Assembly (NCBI RefSeq): GCF_023283765.1
Contig: NZ_JAKILG010000003.1
Coordinates: forward strand, 124,001 to 188,000
Direction: 5' to 3'
DNA: 64,000 bases
Origin: Shewanella profunda
GTDB taxonomy: Bacteria; Pseudomonadota; Gammaproteobacteria; Enterobacterales; Shewanellaceae
A program made the position numbers and the translations under genes. The notes under the pieces are model-generated. The model saw nothing but the letters and a program-made list of their open reading frames with translations. It did no database searches and was not told the origin of the DNA. Each line of letters opens with the position of its first letter. The stretch's first letter is position 1. Positions 45,531 to 55,203 of this stretch are shown here, in pieces.

Positions 45531-47030
45531 ATGACCACACAAGTAAAGCATTATATTGACGGCGAGTTTATCCAAGGTACTGGCACATCACAGATTATTG
45601 TTACCAATCCCGCGAATAACTCGCCGATTGCCGTGATTAATGCTGCCACCAGCGACGAAGTTCACGCCGCGATTGTCAGCGCCAAAGCGGCCTTTAAAAC
45701 CTGGAAAGAAGTGCCAGTGTCTGAACGCGCGCGCGTCATGTTGCGTTATCAACATCTGCTAAAAGAACATCACGATGAACTGGCGACCATTCTTGCAAAG
45801 GAAACCGGTAAAACCTTTGAAGATGCCAAGGGCGATGTATGGCGCGGTATCGAAGTCGCTGAACATGCTTGTAACGTGGCGTCATTATTGATGGGTGAAA
45901 CTGTTGAGAACGTCGCGCGTTCAATTGACACTTACAGCTACACTCAACCGCTCGGTGTGTGTGCCGGTATTACGCCATTTAACTTCCCTGCGATGATCCC
46001 GTTATGGATGTTCCCACTGGCGATTGCCTGCGGTAACACTTTCATTTTAAAGCCTTCAGAGCAAGATCCTATGACGCCGCAGCGCCTGGTAGAGCTGTTT
46101 GTTGAGGCGGGCGCACCTAAGGGCGTATTGCAATTAGTGCATGGCGATAAAACCGCCGTAGATATCCTGCTGGCAGACCCTGCGATTAAAGCCATTTCTT
46201 TCGTCGGTTCTGTGGCTGTGGGTCAATATATTTATAAAACGGGTACCGATAACTTAAAACGCGTGCAAGCCTTTGCGGGCGCGAAAAACCACTGCGTTAT
46301 CATGCCAGATGCAAACAAACAGCAAGTGATCAACAACTTAGTTGGCGCTTCTGTGGGCGCGGCGGGTCAGCGTTGTATGGCGATTTCGGTTGCCGTGTTT
46401 GTTGGCGCCGCTAAGGAGTGGATCCCAGAATTAAAAGAAGCCTTAGCCAAAGTCCGCCCAGGTTTATGGGACGATAAAGCAGCGGGTTATGGTCCGGTGA
46501 TCAGCCCAGCAGCTAAGGCGCGGGTGCTTAAACTTATCGCCCAAGGTAAAGCCGAAGGCGCCGAGTGTTTACTCGATGGCAGCGATTTTACCGTAGAAGG
46601 TTATGAATCCGGTAATTGGATTGGCCCAACCATGTTCGATAAAGTCACCACTGAGATGAGCATCTACAAGGAAGAAATCTTTGGCCCAGTGCTGTGTTGC
46701 ATGGAATCAGACTCCTTAGAAGCCGCCATCGAATTAGTCAATGCCAGCCCTTATGGTAACGGCACGTCTATCTTTACCGCTAGCGGTGCAGCTGCCCGTA
46801 AATATCAACATGAAATCGAAGTCGGCCAAGTGGGAATTAACGTGCCTATTCCTGTGCCATTGCCTTTCTTCTCATTTACCGGTTGGAAGGGCAGTTTCTA
46901 CGGCGATCAACATGCCTACGGTAAGCAAGCGGTGCGTTTCTATACCGAGACCAAGACCATCACTTCCCGCTGGTTCGAGTCCGATATCGCCGTAGCTTCA
47001 ACGCCAAATATGAGCATTAACCTACGCTAA
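45531..47030 (+). CDS. mmsA: MmsA, CoA-acylating methylmalonate-semialdehyde dehydrogenase
   Basis: The 499-aa aldehyde dehydrogenase-superfamily enzyme converts methylmalonate semialdehyde to propionyl-CoA in valine breakdown. Diagnostic features are the catalytic Cys in [34 protein letters not shown] in place of the usual ELGG glutamate motif, and [23 protein letters not shown] 45531 has AAGGAAAGGA upstream; the longer frame from 45471 is not supported. It is the second gene of the operon, 116 bp after the thiolase. Confidence 0.95.
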   Translation: MTTQVKHYIDGEFIQGTGTSQIIVTNPANNSPIAVINAATSDEVHAAIVSAKAAFKTWKEVPVSERARVMLRYQHLLKEHHDELATILAKETGKTFEDAKGDVWRGIEVAEHACNVASLLMGETVENVARSIDTYSYTQPLGVCAGITPFNFPAMIPLWMFPLAIACGNTFILKPSEQDPMTPQRLVELFVEAGAPKGVLQLVHGDKTAVDILLADPAIKAISFVGSVAVGQYIYKTGTDNLKRVQAFAGAKNHCVIMPDANKQQVINNLVGASVGAAGQRCMAISVAVFVGAAKEWIPELKEALAKVRPGLWDDKAAGYGPVISPAAKARVLKLIAQGKAEGAECLLDGSDFTVEGYESGNWIGPTMFDKVTTEMSIYKEEIFGPVLCCMESDSLEAAIELVNASPYGNGTSIFTASGAAARKYQHEIEVGQVGINVPIPVPLPFFSFTGWKGSFYGDQHAYGKQAVRFYTETKTITSRWFESDIAVASTPNMSINLR

Positions 47031-47118
47031 GCTCGGTGATTAATCGATAAACCACGGCGTCTTTACGGCGCCCAATTTATTCAATAAAAAAGTGACCACA
47101 GAGTCATAGGAGAGCCCA

Positions 47119-48276
47119 ATGGATTTTAATTTCAACGATGACCAACGCCAGTTTGCCGATCTTGCGCGCCAGTTCGCCGCGGAAGAATTAACCCCGTTTG
47201 CCGCCAAGTGGGATGAAGAACATCATTTCCCCAAAGACGTGATCCAAAAAGCCGGTGAGCTGGGTTTTTGCTCTCTGTATTCGCAAGAATCCGAAGGTGG
47301 CATGGGCTTATCGCGCCTCGATGCCTCGATTATTTTTGAAGAACTCGCCAAGGGCTGCACCGCGACCACGGCCATGCTGACCATTCACAATATGGCCACT
47401 TGGATGGTGACGACTTGGGGCACTGAAACCCTGCGTCAGACTTGGTCTGAGCCGTTAACCACAGGGCAGATGTTAGCGTCCTATTGCTTGACTGAGCCGG
47501 GCGCGGGTTCGGACGCTGCATCTTTGCAAACCAAAGCGGTGCGCGACGGCGATGAATATGTTATTTCAGGCTCGAAAATGTTTATCTCGGGCGCTGGCGC
47601 AACTGAGCTTTTAGTCGTGATGTGCCGTACTGGGCAGGCGGGGCCGAAGGGGATTTCGGCCATTGCAATTCCGGCGGATGCCGCTGGCGTTATTTATGGT
47701 AAAGCTGAAGATAAAATGGGCTGGAATGCCCAGCCGACTCGCCAAATCACCTTTGAAAACGTGCGTGTGCCAGTGGCGAACTTGCTCGGTGAAGAAGGCC
47801 AAGGTTTTGCGTTCGCGATGAAAGGCTTAGACGGCGGTCGAATCAATATCGCCACCTGCTCAGTGGGGACGGCGCAGTCGGCTTTAGAGCGCGCAACTCA
47901 ATATATGAATGAGCGCCAGCAATTTGGTAAACCTTTAGCGGCTTTCCAAGCGCTGCAATTTAAGCTCGCCGATATGGCGACAGAATTAGTCGCAGCTCGC
48001 CAAATGGTGCGCCTTGCGGCCTTTAAACTCGATAGTGGCGATCCTGAAGCCACGGCCTATTGCGCTATGGCGAAACGCTTTGCCACCGATGTGGGTTTTC
48101 AAGTCTGCGATGCGGCGCTGCAAATTCATGGTGGATATGGTTATATAAGGGAGTACCCGCTGGAACGTCATTTCCGTGATGTGCGTGTACACCAGATTTT
48201 AGAAGGCACTAACGAAATTATGCGCTTAATTATCGCCCGTCGTTTACTCGATGAAAATGCAGGACAAATCCTGTAA
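47119..48276 (+). CDS. Acyl-CoA dehydrogenase, probable isobutyryl-CoA dehydrogenase
   Basis: The 385-aa flavoprotein has the three ACAD regions: N-terminal helices (FNFNDDQRQFADLARQFAAEEL), the FAD/substrate segment SYCLTEPGAGSDAASLQTKA, and the C-terminal QIHGGYGYIREYPLERHFRDVRVHQILEGTNEIMRLIIARRLL with the catalytic Glu. Position between mmsA and the enoyl-CoA hydratase points to isobutyryl-CoA or 2-methylbutyryl-CoA as substrate; specificity cannot be read from sequence alone. Confidence 0.9.
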   Translation: MDFNFNDDQRQFADLARQFAAEELTPFAAKWDEEHHFPKDVIQKAGELGFCSLYSQESEGGMGLSRLDASIIFEELAKGCTATTAMLTIHNMATWMVTTWGTETLRQTWSEPLTTGQMLASYCLTEPGAGSDAASLQTKAVRDGDEYVISGSKMFISGAGATELLVVMCRTGQAGPKGISAIAIPADAAGVIYGKAEDKMGWNAQPTRQITFENVRVPVANLLGEEGQGFAFAMKGLDGGRINIATCSVGTAQSALERATQYMNERQQFGKPLAAFQALQFKLADMATELVAARQMVRLAAFKLDSGDPEATAYCAMAKRFATDVGFQVCDAALQIHGGYGYIREYPLERHFRDVRVHQILEGTNEIMRLIIARRLLDENAGQIL

Positions 48277-48335
48277 GTCTACTCGCAATATGCGTGACTT
48301 ACAGGTCGGCGATAACTGAAAAGGAGTCTATAAAG

Positions 48336-49109
48336 ATGGAATATTTAGTTGAACGTATCGAAGGCCACACGGCGATTCTGACGATGAATAATCCGCCAGC
48401 CAACACTTGGACCGCCGAGAGTTTGCAGGCGCTTAAAGCCAAAGTGCTTGAGCTGAATGCCAATAAAGATATTTACGCCTTAGTGTTAACGGGTCAAGGG
48501 CAAAAGTTTTTCTCCGCTGGCGCCGATTTAAAACTGTTTGCCGACGGAGATAAAGGCAACGCGGCAACGATGGCAAAGCATTTTGGTGAAGCCTTTGAAA
48601 CCTTAAGTCAATTTCGCGGTGTGTCGATTGCCGCGATTAACGGTTATGCCATGGGCGGCGGCTTAGAAGTCGCGCTCGCCTGTGATATTCGTATCGCCGA
48701 AATTCAAGCTGTGATGGCATTGCCCGAAGCGACTGTCGGTTTATTACCCTGCGCGGGCGGCACTCAGAATCTTACCGCATTAATCGGTGAAGGTTGGGCT
48801 AAGCGGATGATTTTATGCGGTGAGCGCATTGATGCGACTCAAGCATTGAATCTACGTTTAGTGGAAGAAGTGGTCGACACTGGCGAGGCTCTTAATGCGG
48901 CAATCGCGTTAGCCGTCAAAGTGGCGAACCAAAGTCCAAGCAGCGTCACAGCATGCAAGACACTCATTCAAGCGGGGCGCACTATGGCGCGTAGCCAAGC
49001 GCTGCCGATTGAGCGTGAACTCTTTGTCGGATTATTTGATACCGAAGATCAAGCCGAAGGTGTGAATGCGTTTTTAGGGAAACGTAAAGCCGAGTGGAGA
49101 AATCGCTAA
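48336..49109 (+). CDS. Enoyl-CoA hydratase
   Basis: The 257-aa crotonase-fold enzyme hydrates methacrylyl- or tiglyl-CoA. The oxyanion-hole motifs are SAGADLKLFADGDK and YAMGGGLEVALACDIRIAE, with the catalytic Glu region ALPEATVGLLPCAGGTQNLTALIG. ATG 48336 has AAGGAG (48320-48326 region) upstream; the frame extends to 48294 without support. The stop overlaps the next start by one base (TAATG). Confidence 0.92.
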   Translation: MEYLVERIEGHTAILTMNNPPANTWTAESLQALKAKVLELNANKDIYALVLTGQGQKFFSAGADLKLFADGDKGNAATMAKHFGEAFETLSQFRGVSIAAINGYAMGGGLEVALACDIRIAEIQAVMALPEATVGLLPCAGGTQNLTALIGEGWAKRMILCGERIDATQALNLRLVEEVVDTGEALNAAIALAVKVANQSPSSVTACKTLIQAGRTMARSQALPIERELFVGLFDTEDQAEGVNAFLGKRKAEWRNR

Positions 49110-50251
49110 TGAATAATGTAGTAGATCAGGCCACAACCACGCAAAACGTGGTGTTTCAGACCTTAGCCACCGCTTCTGGCAAATTGGTTGGGGTGGTAAC
49201 ACTTAATGTGGAAAAAGCCCTCAACGCCCTAGATTTAGGCATGGTCCGCGCAATGACGGCGCAGCTGAATCTGTGGAAGAAAGATCCCCTTATCGCTTGC
49301 ATCGTATTAGATGGCAGCGGTGAGAAGGCATTTTGTGCCGGTGGTGATGTGCGCGCTTTATACCATGCTTCCATTGCCGCTAAGGGACAAGTGACTGAGG
49401 AGGCGAAGGTTTTCTTCGAAGAGGAATATCGCCTCGATTATCTACTGCATACCTTTGGCAAACCTGTGTTGGTGTGGGGTGATGGCATTGTCATGGGCGG
49501 TGGGCTCGGTTTGATGGCGGGTGCGAGCCACAGAGTCGTTACCGAAACCTCGCGCATTGCTATGCCTGAGGTGACTATCGGCCTGTATCCCGATGTGGGC
49601 GGCAGTTATTTCCTTAATCGTATGCAGGGCAAGATGGGGTTGTTTTTAGGGTTGACCGCCTATCAACTCAATGCAGCCGATGCCTGTTATGTGGGATTGG
49701 CCGATCATTATCTGAACCGCGATGACAAAGAACTGATGTTCGATGCCATGGCAACCTTAGATTGGAGCGATACGCCAGCGCTTAATCACCAACGTCTAGA
49801 CAGCATGATCAACGAGCTGTCTAACCAAGTGGATATTCCTAAGGGCGAAAGTGTATTAGCCGAAAGCCAAGATATTATTGATCGGCTGATGGCAGGGAGT
49901 CTGCAGGATATCGCTACACGTATGTCAACTCTGGTGTCGGACGATGCTTGGTTAATCAAGGCGCGGGATACCTTCCTTGCGGGCAGTCCTATCAGTTGGC
50001 ATTTAGTCTACATCCAAGGGCAGTTAGGGACTAAGCTCAGCTTAGCCCAATGTTTTAAATGGGAATTAACCGCGAGTGTTAACGTGTGCGCCCACGGTGA
50101 TTTCTGCGAAGGCGTTCGCGCACTCTTGATTGATAAAGACAAGCAACCCCAGTGGCGTTTTAAGGATGTTAACTCTGTGCCCACAGCGGTACTTGAGCAA
50201 ATATTGACTTCCCCTTGGGGCGAGGCACATCCCTTTAGCCAATTGAGCTAA
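49109..50251 (+). CDS. 3-hydroxyisobutyryl-CoA hydrolase
   Basis: The 380-aa crotonase-superfamily hydrolase (ECH_2) frees 3-hydroxyisobutyrate from CoA in the valine branch. Features: GSGEKAFCAGGDVRALYHAS, GDGIVMGGGLGLMAGASHRVVTE, and SRIAMPEVTIGLYPDVGGSYFLNRM with the catalytic Glu and Asp, plus the long C-terminal extension that distinguishes it from plain hydratases. ATG 49109 shares its A with the preceding stop. GTG 49094 is open but less likely. Confidence 0.93.
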   Translation: MNNVVDQATTTQNVVFQTLATASGKLVGVVTLNVEKALNALDLGMVRAMTAQLNLWKKDPLIACIVLDGSGEKAFCAGGDVRALYHASIAAKGQVTEEAKVFFEEEYRLDYLLHTFGKPVLVWGDGIVMGGGLGLMAGASHRVVTETSRIAMPEVTIGLYPDVGGSYFLNRMQGKMGLFLGLTAYQLNAADACYVGLADHYLNRDDKELMFDAMATLDWSDTPALNHQRLDSMINELSNQVDIPKGESVLAESQDIIDRLMAGSLQDIATRMSTLVSDDAWLIKARDTFLAGSPISWHLVYIQGQLGTKLSLAQCFKWELTASVNVCAHGDFCEGVRALLIDKDKQPQWRFKDVNSVPTAVLEQILTSPWGEAHPFSQLS

Positions 50252-50401
50252 GCGTCTGATGGCCGTGTTGATTAAGCACTGAGTTGGCTAAGCGCTGAGT
50301 TTATAAGCTTAGCCAAGCTCGCTTTACTCTGTGATAACGACAGCATAATTAGCGGACTAGCATTATCACAACACTAAAAAACAGCACACAGGAGTGACGG
50401 C

Positions 50402-51304
50402 ATGAATACAGTCGCATTTATCGGTTTAGGTAATATGGGCGGCCCAATGGCGGCCAATTTATTAAAAGCGGGCATGACGGTTCGCGTATTTGATTTAGTT
50501 CCCGAAGCCATGCAGAACCTTGCCGACCAAGGCGCTTTTGCTTCAAGCACGGCCTGCGGCGCGGCGGCGGGTGCCAATGTGGTCATTACTATGCTGCCTG
50601 CGGGCAAGCATGTGAAAAGTTTATATTTAGGCAATGGAACAGACAAAGGCCTGCTCGAAGTGGTTGCGGGTGATACCTTGCTCATCGATTGTTCGACTAT
50701 CGATGCGCAAAGCGCACAACTCGTGGCGGCCGAGGCGGCAAAAAGTGGCATTGAATTTATGGATGCACCGGTTTCTGGCGGCACAGCTGGCGCGGCGGCG
50801 GGCACCTTAACCTTTATTTGCGGTGGCTCGGATAACGCTTTCGAACGTGCGCAGCCCGTACTTAAGGCTATGGGCGTGAATATCTTCCACGCAGGCGGTC
50901 CAGGGGCGGGGCAAGTCGCTAAAATCTGCAATAACATGCTGTTGTCAGTGTTAATGGTCGGTACTTCTGAAGCCCTGCAAATGGGGATTGACCATGGTCT
51001 TGATCCTAAAGTGTTATCCGACATTATGAAGGTCAGCAGTGGTGGCAACTGGACGCTAGAGAAGTACAATCCCTGCCCAGGCGTGATGGAAACTGTGCCT
51101 TCTTCTAAGGGCTATCAGGGCGGCTTTATGGTAGATTTGATGGTTAAAGATCTCGGCCTGTCCCAAGAAGCCGCATTATTGAGCAACTCCAGTACGCCAA
51201 TGGGCGCCTTAGCCCGCAGCTTGTATGTTAATCATGCAAGGCAGGGCAATGGTCGCCGAGATTTTTCCAGTATATTTGAACAATTTGCACAACTTAAAAA
51301 ATAG
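50402..51304 (+). CDS. mmsB: MmsB, 3-hydroxyisobutyrate dehydrogenase
   Basis: The 300-aa beta-hydroxyacid dehydrogenase oxidises 3-hydroxyisobutyrate to methylmalonate semialdehyde, the MmsA substrate. NAD-binding GLGNMGGPMAANLLKAG at the N-terminus, DAPVSGGTAGAAAGTLTFICGG, the catalytic Lys in GQVAKICNNMLL, and KDLGLSQEAA near the C-terminus. AGGAG lies before the ATG. It is 150 bp after the hydrolase, the widest gap in the operon. Confidence 0.95.
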   Translation: MNTVAFIGLGNMGGPMAANLLKAGMTVRVFDLVPEAMQNLADQGAFASSTACGAAAGANVVITMLPAGKHVKSLYLGNGTDKGLLEVVAGDTLLIDCSTIDAQSAQLVAAEAAKSGIEFMDAPVSGGTAGAAAGTLTFICGGSDNAFERAQPVLKAMGVNIFHAGGPGAGQVAKICNNMLLSVLMVGTSEALQMGIDHGLDPKVLSDIMKVSSGGNWTLEKYNPCPGVMETVPSSKGYQGGFMVDLMVKDLGLSQEAALLSNSSTPMGALARSLYVNHARQGNGRRDFSSIFEQFAQLKK

Positions 51305-51328
51305 ACATAGATAACAAGGGATAACCAG

Positions 51329-52087
51329 ATGGATTTAACAGATAAGGTTGTCGTCATTACTGGCGGCGCGGGTGGCTTAGGCCTAGCAATGGCGCAAAAT
51401 TTTGCGCAGGCGGGTGCTAAGTTGGCGCTTATCGATGTGGACCAAGAAAAACTCGAGCGAGCCTGTGCTGAGCTAGGATCGGACACTGAAGTCCAAGGTT
51501 ATGCCTTAGACATTACCGACGAAGAAGACGTCGTCGCAGGTTTTGCCTATATCCTCGAAGATTTTGGTCAAGTGAACGTGTTAGTGAACAACGCCGGCAT
51601 TCTGCGCGATGGCATGTTAGTCAAAGCCAAAGATGGCAAAGTGACTGACCGTATGTCTTACGAACAATTCCAGTCGGTGATTAATGTGAACCTGACGGGC
51701 AGTTTCCTCTGCGGCCGTGAAGCCGCAGCGGCCATGATTGAGTCAGGCCAAGCGGGTGTGATTGTGAATATCTCTAGCCTAGCTAAAGCGGGCAATATGG
51801 GTCAGTCAAACTACGCGGCTTCTAAAGCGGGCGTTGCGGCTATGTCTGTCGGCTGGGCAAAGGAATTAGCGCGTTACAATATCCGTAGCGCAGCGGTCGC
51901 ACCGGGCGTGATCGCAACCGAGATGACTGCGGCAATGAAGCCTGAAGCGCTGGAACGTTTAGAGAAGTTAGTGCCTGTTGGCCGCTTAGGTCATGCCGAT
52001 GAGATAGCTTCCACCGTACGTTTTATTATTGAAAACGATTATGTTAACGGTCGAGTATTTGAAATCGATGGTGGCATTCGTCTTTAA
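51329..52087 (+). CDS. SDR, probable 3-hydroxyacyl-CoA dehydrogenase of the branched-chain operon
   Basis: The 252-aa classical SDR has TGGAGGLG, LVNNAGILRDGM, the catalytic Ser in IVNISSLAKAGNMGQSN and YAASKAG. By analogy with HSD17B10-type enzymes and by operon position it probably oxidises 2-methyl-3-hydroxybutyryl-CoA in isoleucine breakdown, giving the thiolase substrate; that is inference. It is the last gene, followed by a strong terminator. Confidence 0.88.
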   Translation: MDLTDKVVVITGGAGGLGLAMAQNFAQAGAKLALIDVDQEKLERACAELGSDTEVQGYALDITDEEDVVAGFAYILEDFGQVNVLVNNAGILRDGMLVKAKDGKVTDRMSYEQFQSVINVNLTGSFLCGREAAAAMIESGQAGVIVNISSLAKAGNMGQSNYAASKAGVAAMSVGWAKELARYNIRSAAVAPGVIATEMTAAMKPEALERLEKLVPVGRLGHADEIASTVRFIIENDYVNGRVFEIDGGIRL

Positions 52088-52112
52088 TGACAATAATCTT
52101 ATGGATATGCAT

Positions 52113-52139
52113 AAAAACCGAGCCTAGCTCGGTTTTTTT
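52113..52139 (+). terminator. Terminator of the branched-chain operon
   Basis: AAAAACCGAGC (52113-52123), loop CTA, and GCTCGGTTTTT (52127-52137) with a seven-T run ending at 52139, 26 bp after the SDR stop. Confidence 0.9.
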
Positions 52140-52153
52140 ATATGCTTAAGCGT

Positions 52154-52212
52154 TATACCCAAACAACCTGAAAATGCACGATTCAGCGGGAATTTCAGGT
52201 GGCTTGGGTATA
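52154..52212. repeat. Imperfect 20-bp inverted repeat, probable dispersed intergenic element
   Basis: Arms at 52154-52173 (begins TATACCCAAACAACC) and 52193-52212 (ends GGCTTGGGTATA) are inverse complements at 18 of 20 positions with a 19-nt loop. I associate this TATACCCAAGCCACCTGAAA-type palindrome with recurrent intergenic elements in Shewanella and relatives, from memory. Confidence 0.75.
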
Positions 52213-52341
52213 TATACCCTCTGCCTGTCTATTTAGCTTGTTGGAGTTGACATTTAGTTGTTAACCTTCAACAATCGCCCTCCAGTTTTTTTACATAATT
52301 TTACAACCATGTTTAACGGCATGATGGGGTTGGTTATCCGA

Positions 52342-52584
52342 ATGTCTTGGCAGGAAAAAGCCCTTTGGCTTGAGAAAATAACGAAACGTATGATGCTCGT
52401 CGTGGGCACCCTTGGCGTTCTCGTTATTTACAGTGGATTTTTCTTTCTGCTATTGAGTGGTCGTACTGTGGCTGTGATCCCATGGTTTTTCCTCGTCTCG
52501 CCTTGGATTTGCATCTACTTCGGTTTGACTCAGGTACAACAAATAAAAGTGTTAAATTGGTTTATCAACAAATTTAAGAAATAG
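52342..52584 (+). CDS. Small two-helix membrane protein of unknown function
   Basis: About 80 aa from ATG 52342 (MSWQEKALWLEKITKRMM), with two hydrophobic stretches (LVVGTLGVLVIYSGFFFLLL and VIPWFFLVSPWICIYFGL) separated by a short SGRTVA turn, and a basic tail (NWFINKFKK). I do not recognise the family. No Shine-Dalgarno sequence decides the start; ATGs at 52309 and 52324 and a TTG at 52258 are open in frame. It is small and could be an artefact, but the amphipathic-TM-TM-basic pattern looks protein-like. Confidence 0.5.
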   Translation: MSWQEKALWLEKITKRMMLVVGTLGVLVIYSGFFFLLLSGRTVAVIPWFFLVSPWICIYFGLTQVQQIKVLNWFINKFKK

Positions 52585-52644
52585 CCCATAGGGTAAATTA
52601 GGATTTTGTTTTAGTTTGTGATGTTAGCAAACATGGGGAAAACA

Positions 52645-54675
52645 ATGGGTTTAGGACGCTATTTTCCATATCTGTTAAGCGCTGTATTGCTGCTTGGTGG
52701 TTGTGAGCGTACGGATACAACGGACACATCAGCAAAAGAGCATGGCGATCGCATCGTGGCACCTTATGGTAGCTGGCACTCACCTTTGTCTGCGATAGAT
52801 GTGTTTGAACAGGCTGATAATGTCGCCGAGTTACAGAGTGTGGGTGATGCCATTTACTTTGCCGAATCAAGTGGAAAAGCGCAGGGTAAAGTGGGGATTA
52901 AACGCCTTGATGAGTTTGCGAATATCACTGAGGTAGTTCCCCCTGAGTTCAATGTTAAATCCACCGTTCATGAATATGGTGGTGCTGCATTTTTGGGGAT
53001 TGGTCAGAGTCTATTTGCCACCAAATTACAGGATCAACTTTTTTATCGCTTTGCGCCAAACCAACCCCCACTTCCCTTAACCCCAAATGGTACTCGTCAT
53101 GCTGACTGTATCGCCTATCCAAAAGGATCGCGCATTATCTGTGTGCGTGAAGATCACCGTCAAGAAGGTGAACCTAAGGCGAGTTTAGTGACGATCAATC
53201 TTAATTTTGCGGGTGAAGGGGATACCTTTGTCTCGGGGCATGATTTTATTGCCTCACCTACCATCTCCCCTGATAACACTCAGCTTGCGTGGATAACCTG
53301 GGAACATCCCTATATGCCTTGGGATAACAGTGTGTTATGGCTAGGGGATTTAGATCGTAAAGGGCAATTGAAAAATATCCGTAAGATAGCAACGCCCGAG
53401 CAGTCCTCAGTGACTCAACCTTTGTTCAGCCCTGATGGACAGCTCTATGTCGTCGCGGATATGAGCAATTGGTGGAATATTTATCGTGTTGAATCAACGG
53501 GTTTTCTCGTACCTGTGTTTGCCAAGAATGCCGAGTTTGCTGTACCCGATTGGTATTTAGGCAATCATAATTATGCCTTTGAATCGACCAATACGCTGAT
53601 CGCCAGCTATGTTGAAGGAAATCAGGCTGCTTTGATCAGGATCTATTTAGACTCTGGTTTAACTGAACCTTTAGCCGTTGATTTTGCGGAAATAACCCAA
53701 GTCATTAAGGGCGAAGATGGGGTTTATTTTGTGGGTGCTAAGGCGACACCAGAACAGGGGGTTTACCGAGTCGTTGGCCGTGGTACAGAGCTTGTGTATG
53801 CTCCCGCGCTACCGAAACTTGGCCCTAATTATGTTTCACGGGCAAGGGATATTGCTTTTACTACGGGTAAAGATCAGCAAGCATATGGTTATTTTTACGC
53901 ACCGGTGAATCCTGAGTATATTGCCCCCCATGATACTCGTCCGCCTTTAATTGTGATGTTGCACGGTGGCCCTACCGCGCGCGCCAGTCTTGCCTATCGC
54001 AGTGATATTCAGTTTTGGACTAGTCGCGGTTTTGCTGTGCTCGATTTAAATTTCCGCGGGAGCAGCGGTTTTGGCCGCGCCTATCGTCAAAGCCTCTATG
54101 GGAAATGGGGGCAGAGTGATGTGGAAGATGCGGTCAATGCCGCCAAATATCTAGTGGCGAAGGGGTGGGTTGATGGACAGAAACTTGCGATTCGTGGGAT
54201 CAGTGCGGGTGGCTTGACTGTGATGTCATCATTAGCCTTTTATGACGTATTTCATGCGGGAGTGAGTTACGAGGGGATCAGTGATTTCGAGCAGCTCGCT
54301 AAGGGAACCCATAAGTTTGAGGCCGGTTATTTAGATCAATTGATTGGCCCCTATGCTGGCAATCAAAACCGTTACCGCGAATTATCCCCCCTAAACCATT
54401 TGGATGGACTCAATGAGCCATTACTCATCTTTCAAGGTCTTAGGGATCAGATTGTCCCCGCTCAGCAATCACAAAAAATCTATGAAGCGCTTAAAGCCAA
54501 GGGCGTACCAACAGCCTATATCGCCTATGACGATGAACCTCATGGTGGGCGAAAGCCTGAACATAAGGCAGCGGGATTAGAAATGGAACTCGCATTTTAT
54601 GGGAAAGTGTTTCAATTTACCCCCGCAGGTAAATTACCAGAACTTGTGCTGGATAATGCGGCAGCCTTACATTAG
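52645..54675 (+). CDS. S9-family prolyl oligopeptidase-like peptidase, lipoprotein
   Basis: About 676 aa. The N-terminus (GRYFPYLLSAVLLLGGC) is a lipoprotein signal peptide. A beta-propeller region follows, then an alpha/beta-hydrolase domain with VMLHGGPTARASLAYRSD, the nucleophile motif GISAGGLTV, catalytic Asp in GLRDQIVP and His in DEPHGG. This is the S9C (acylaminoacyl peptidase / dipeptidyl peptidase-like) arrangement. Start ATG 52645 has GGGGA 5 nt away; earlier in-frame starts at 52618, 52621 and 52633 would give a longer signal region. It should act at the outer membrane or periplasm on peptides. Confidence 0.87.
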   Translation: MGLGRYFPYLLSAVLLLGGCERTDTTDTSAKEHGDRIVAPYGSWHSPLSAIDVFEQADNVAELQSVGDAIYFAESSGKAQGKVGIKRLDEFANITEVVPPEFNVKSTVHEYGGAAFLGIGQSLFATKLQDQLFYRFAPNQPPLPLTPNGTRHADCIAYPKGSRIICVREDHRQEGEPKASLVTINLNFAGEGDTFVSGHDFIASPTISPDNTQLAWITWEHPYMPWDNSVLWLGDLDRKGQLKNIRKIATPEQSSVTQPLFSPDGQLYVVADMSNWWNIYRVESTGFLVPVFAKNAEFAVPDWYLGNHNYAFESTNTLIASYVEGNQAALIRIYLDSGLTEPLAVDFAEITQVIKGEDGVYFVGAKATPEQGVYRVVGRGTELVYAPALPKLGPNYVSRARDIAFTTGKDQQAYGYFYAPVNPEYIAPHDTRPPLIVMLHGGPTARASLAYRSDIQFWTSRGFAVLDLNFRGSSGFGRAYRQSLYGKWGQSDVEDAVNAAKYLVAKGWVDGQKLAIRGISAGGLTVMSSLAFYDVFHAGVSYEGISDFEQLAKGTHKFEAGYLDQLIGPYAGNQNRYRELSPLNHLDGLNEPLLIFQGLRDQIVPAQQSQKIYEALKAKGVPTAYIAYDDEPHGGRKPEHKAAGLEMELAFYGKVFQFTPAGKLPELVLDNAAALH

Positions 54676-54682
54676 TTCGGTT

Positions 54683-55084
54683 TTATGAGGTTGATTTAAG
54701 CTCAAGGTTAAGGCTATCGATAATGGCACAGTGGGGCTGCTTGCCTCCTTGGCATTGAGTGACCATTTGCTGTAGTTGCGTTCGCAGATTTTGTAACTTT
54801 ACTATTTGCTGCTCAACATAGGCAAGATGGCTGCTAGTGAGTTGTTTAACATCTTCGGCATTGCGGCTTTCGTTACCCCTTAAACCGAGCAGCAGTTTAC
54901 AGTCTTCTAAACTAAATCCCAGATCGCGGCACTGGTGCACAAACTTAAGGGATTCAATATCTCGGGTGCGATACACTCGATAACCCGCCTCATTACGCTC
55001 AGCGTGAACTAGACCAATATCGTGATAGTAACGAATACTCTTAACACTTAAGCCTGTTTGTTTAGCCACTTCGCCTATTTTCAT
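54683..55084 (-). CDS. cueR: CueR, Cu(I)-responsive MerR-family activator
   Basis: The 133-aa regulator has the MerR helix-turn-helix (MKIGEVAKQTGLSVKSIRYYHDIGLV, then YRVYRTRDIESLKFVHQCRDLGFSLEDCK) and a C-terminal CQGGKQPHC metal loop, the C-x7-C pair that binds Cu(I) in CueR. It is divergent from copA, and the promoter between them has the 19-bp spacer that MerR regulators distort. The stop overlaps nothing; it is convergent with the peptidase gene 7 bp away. Confidence 0.93.
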   Translation of the reverse strand: MKIGEVAKQTGLSVKSIRYYHDIGLVHAERNEAGYRVYRTRDIESLKFVHQCRDLGFSLEDCKLLLGLRGNESRNAEDVKQLTSSHLAYVEQQIVKLQNLRTQLQQMVTQCQGGKQPHCAIIDSLNLELKSTS

Positions 55085-55135
55085 TTTAACCTCGGTAAGC
55101 CGTGATACGTAAAACCTCGATCAGTCAATTCTTCC

Positions 55136-55166
55136 TTGACTCTCCCGCGATGGGAGACTTTATCTT
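55136..55166 (+). promoter_or_regulatory. copA promoter with CueR operator
   Basis: The -35 TTGACT (55136-55141) and -10 TATCTT (55161-55166) are 19 bp apart, longer than the usual 17, and the palindrome TCTCCC (55141-55146) / GGGAGA (55152-55157) lies in the spacer. This is the standard MerR-type architecture for copper-induced copA. Confidence 0.8.
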
Positions 55167-55203
55167 AGACCTATAGTGTGAAACATCAAGTAAGGGATCT
55201 CCC

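Noticed and set aside
50374..51069. 231-aa open frame on the minus strand
   Set aside because: It is a shadow of mmsB in a GC-rich region; mmsB has intact catalytic motifs and operon context.
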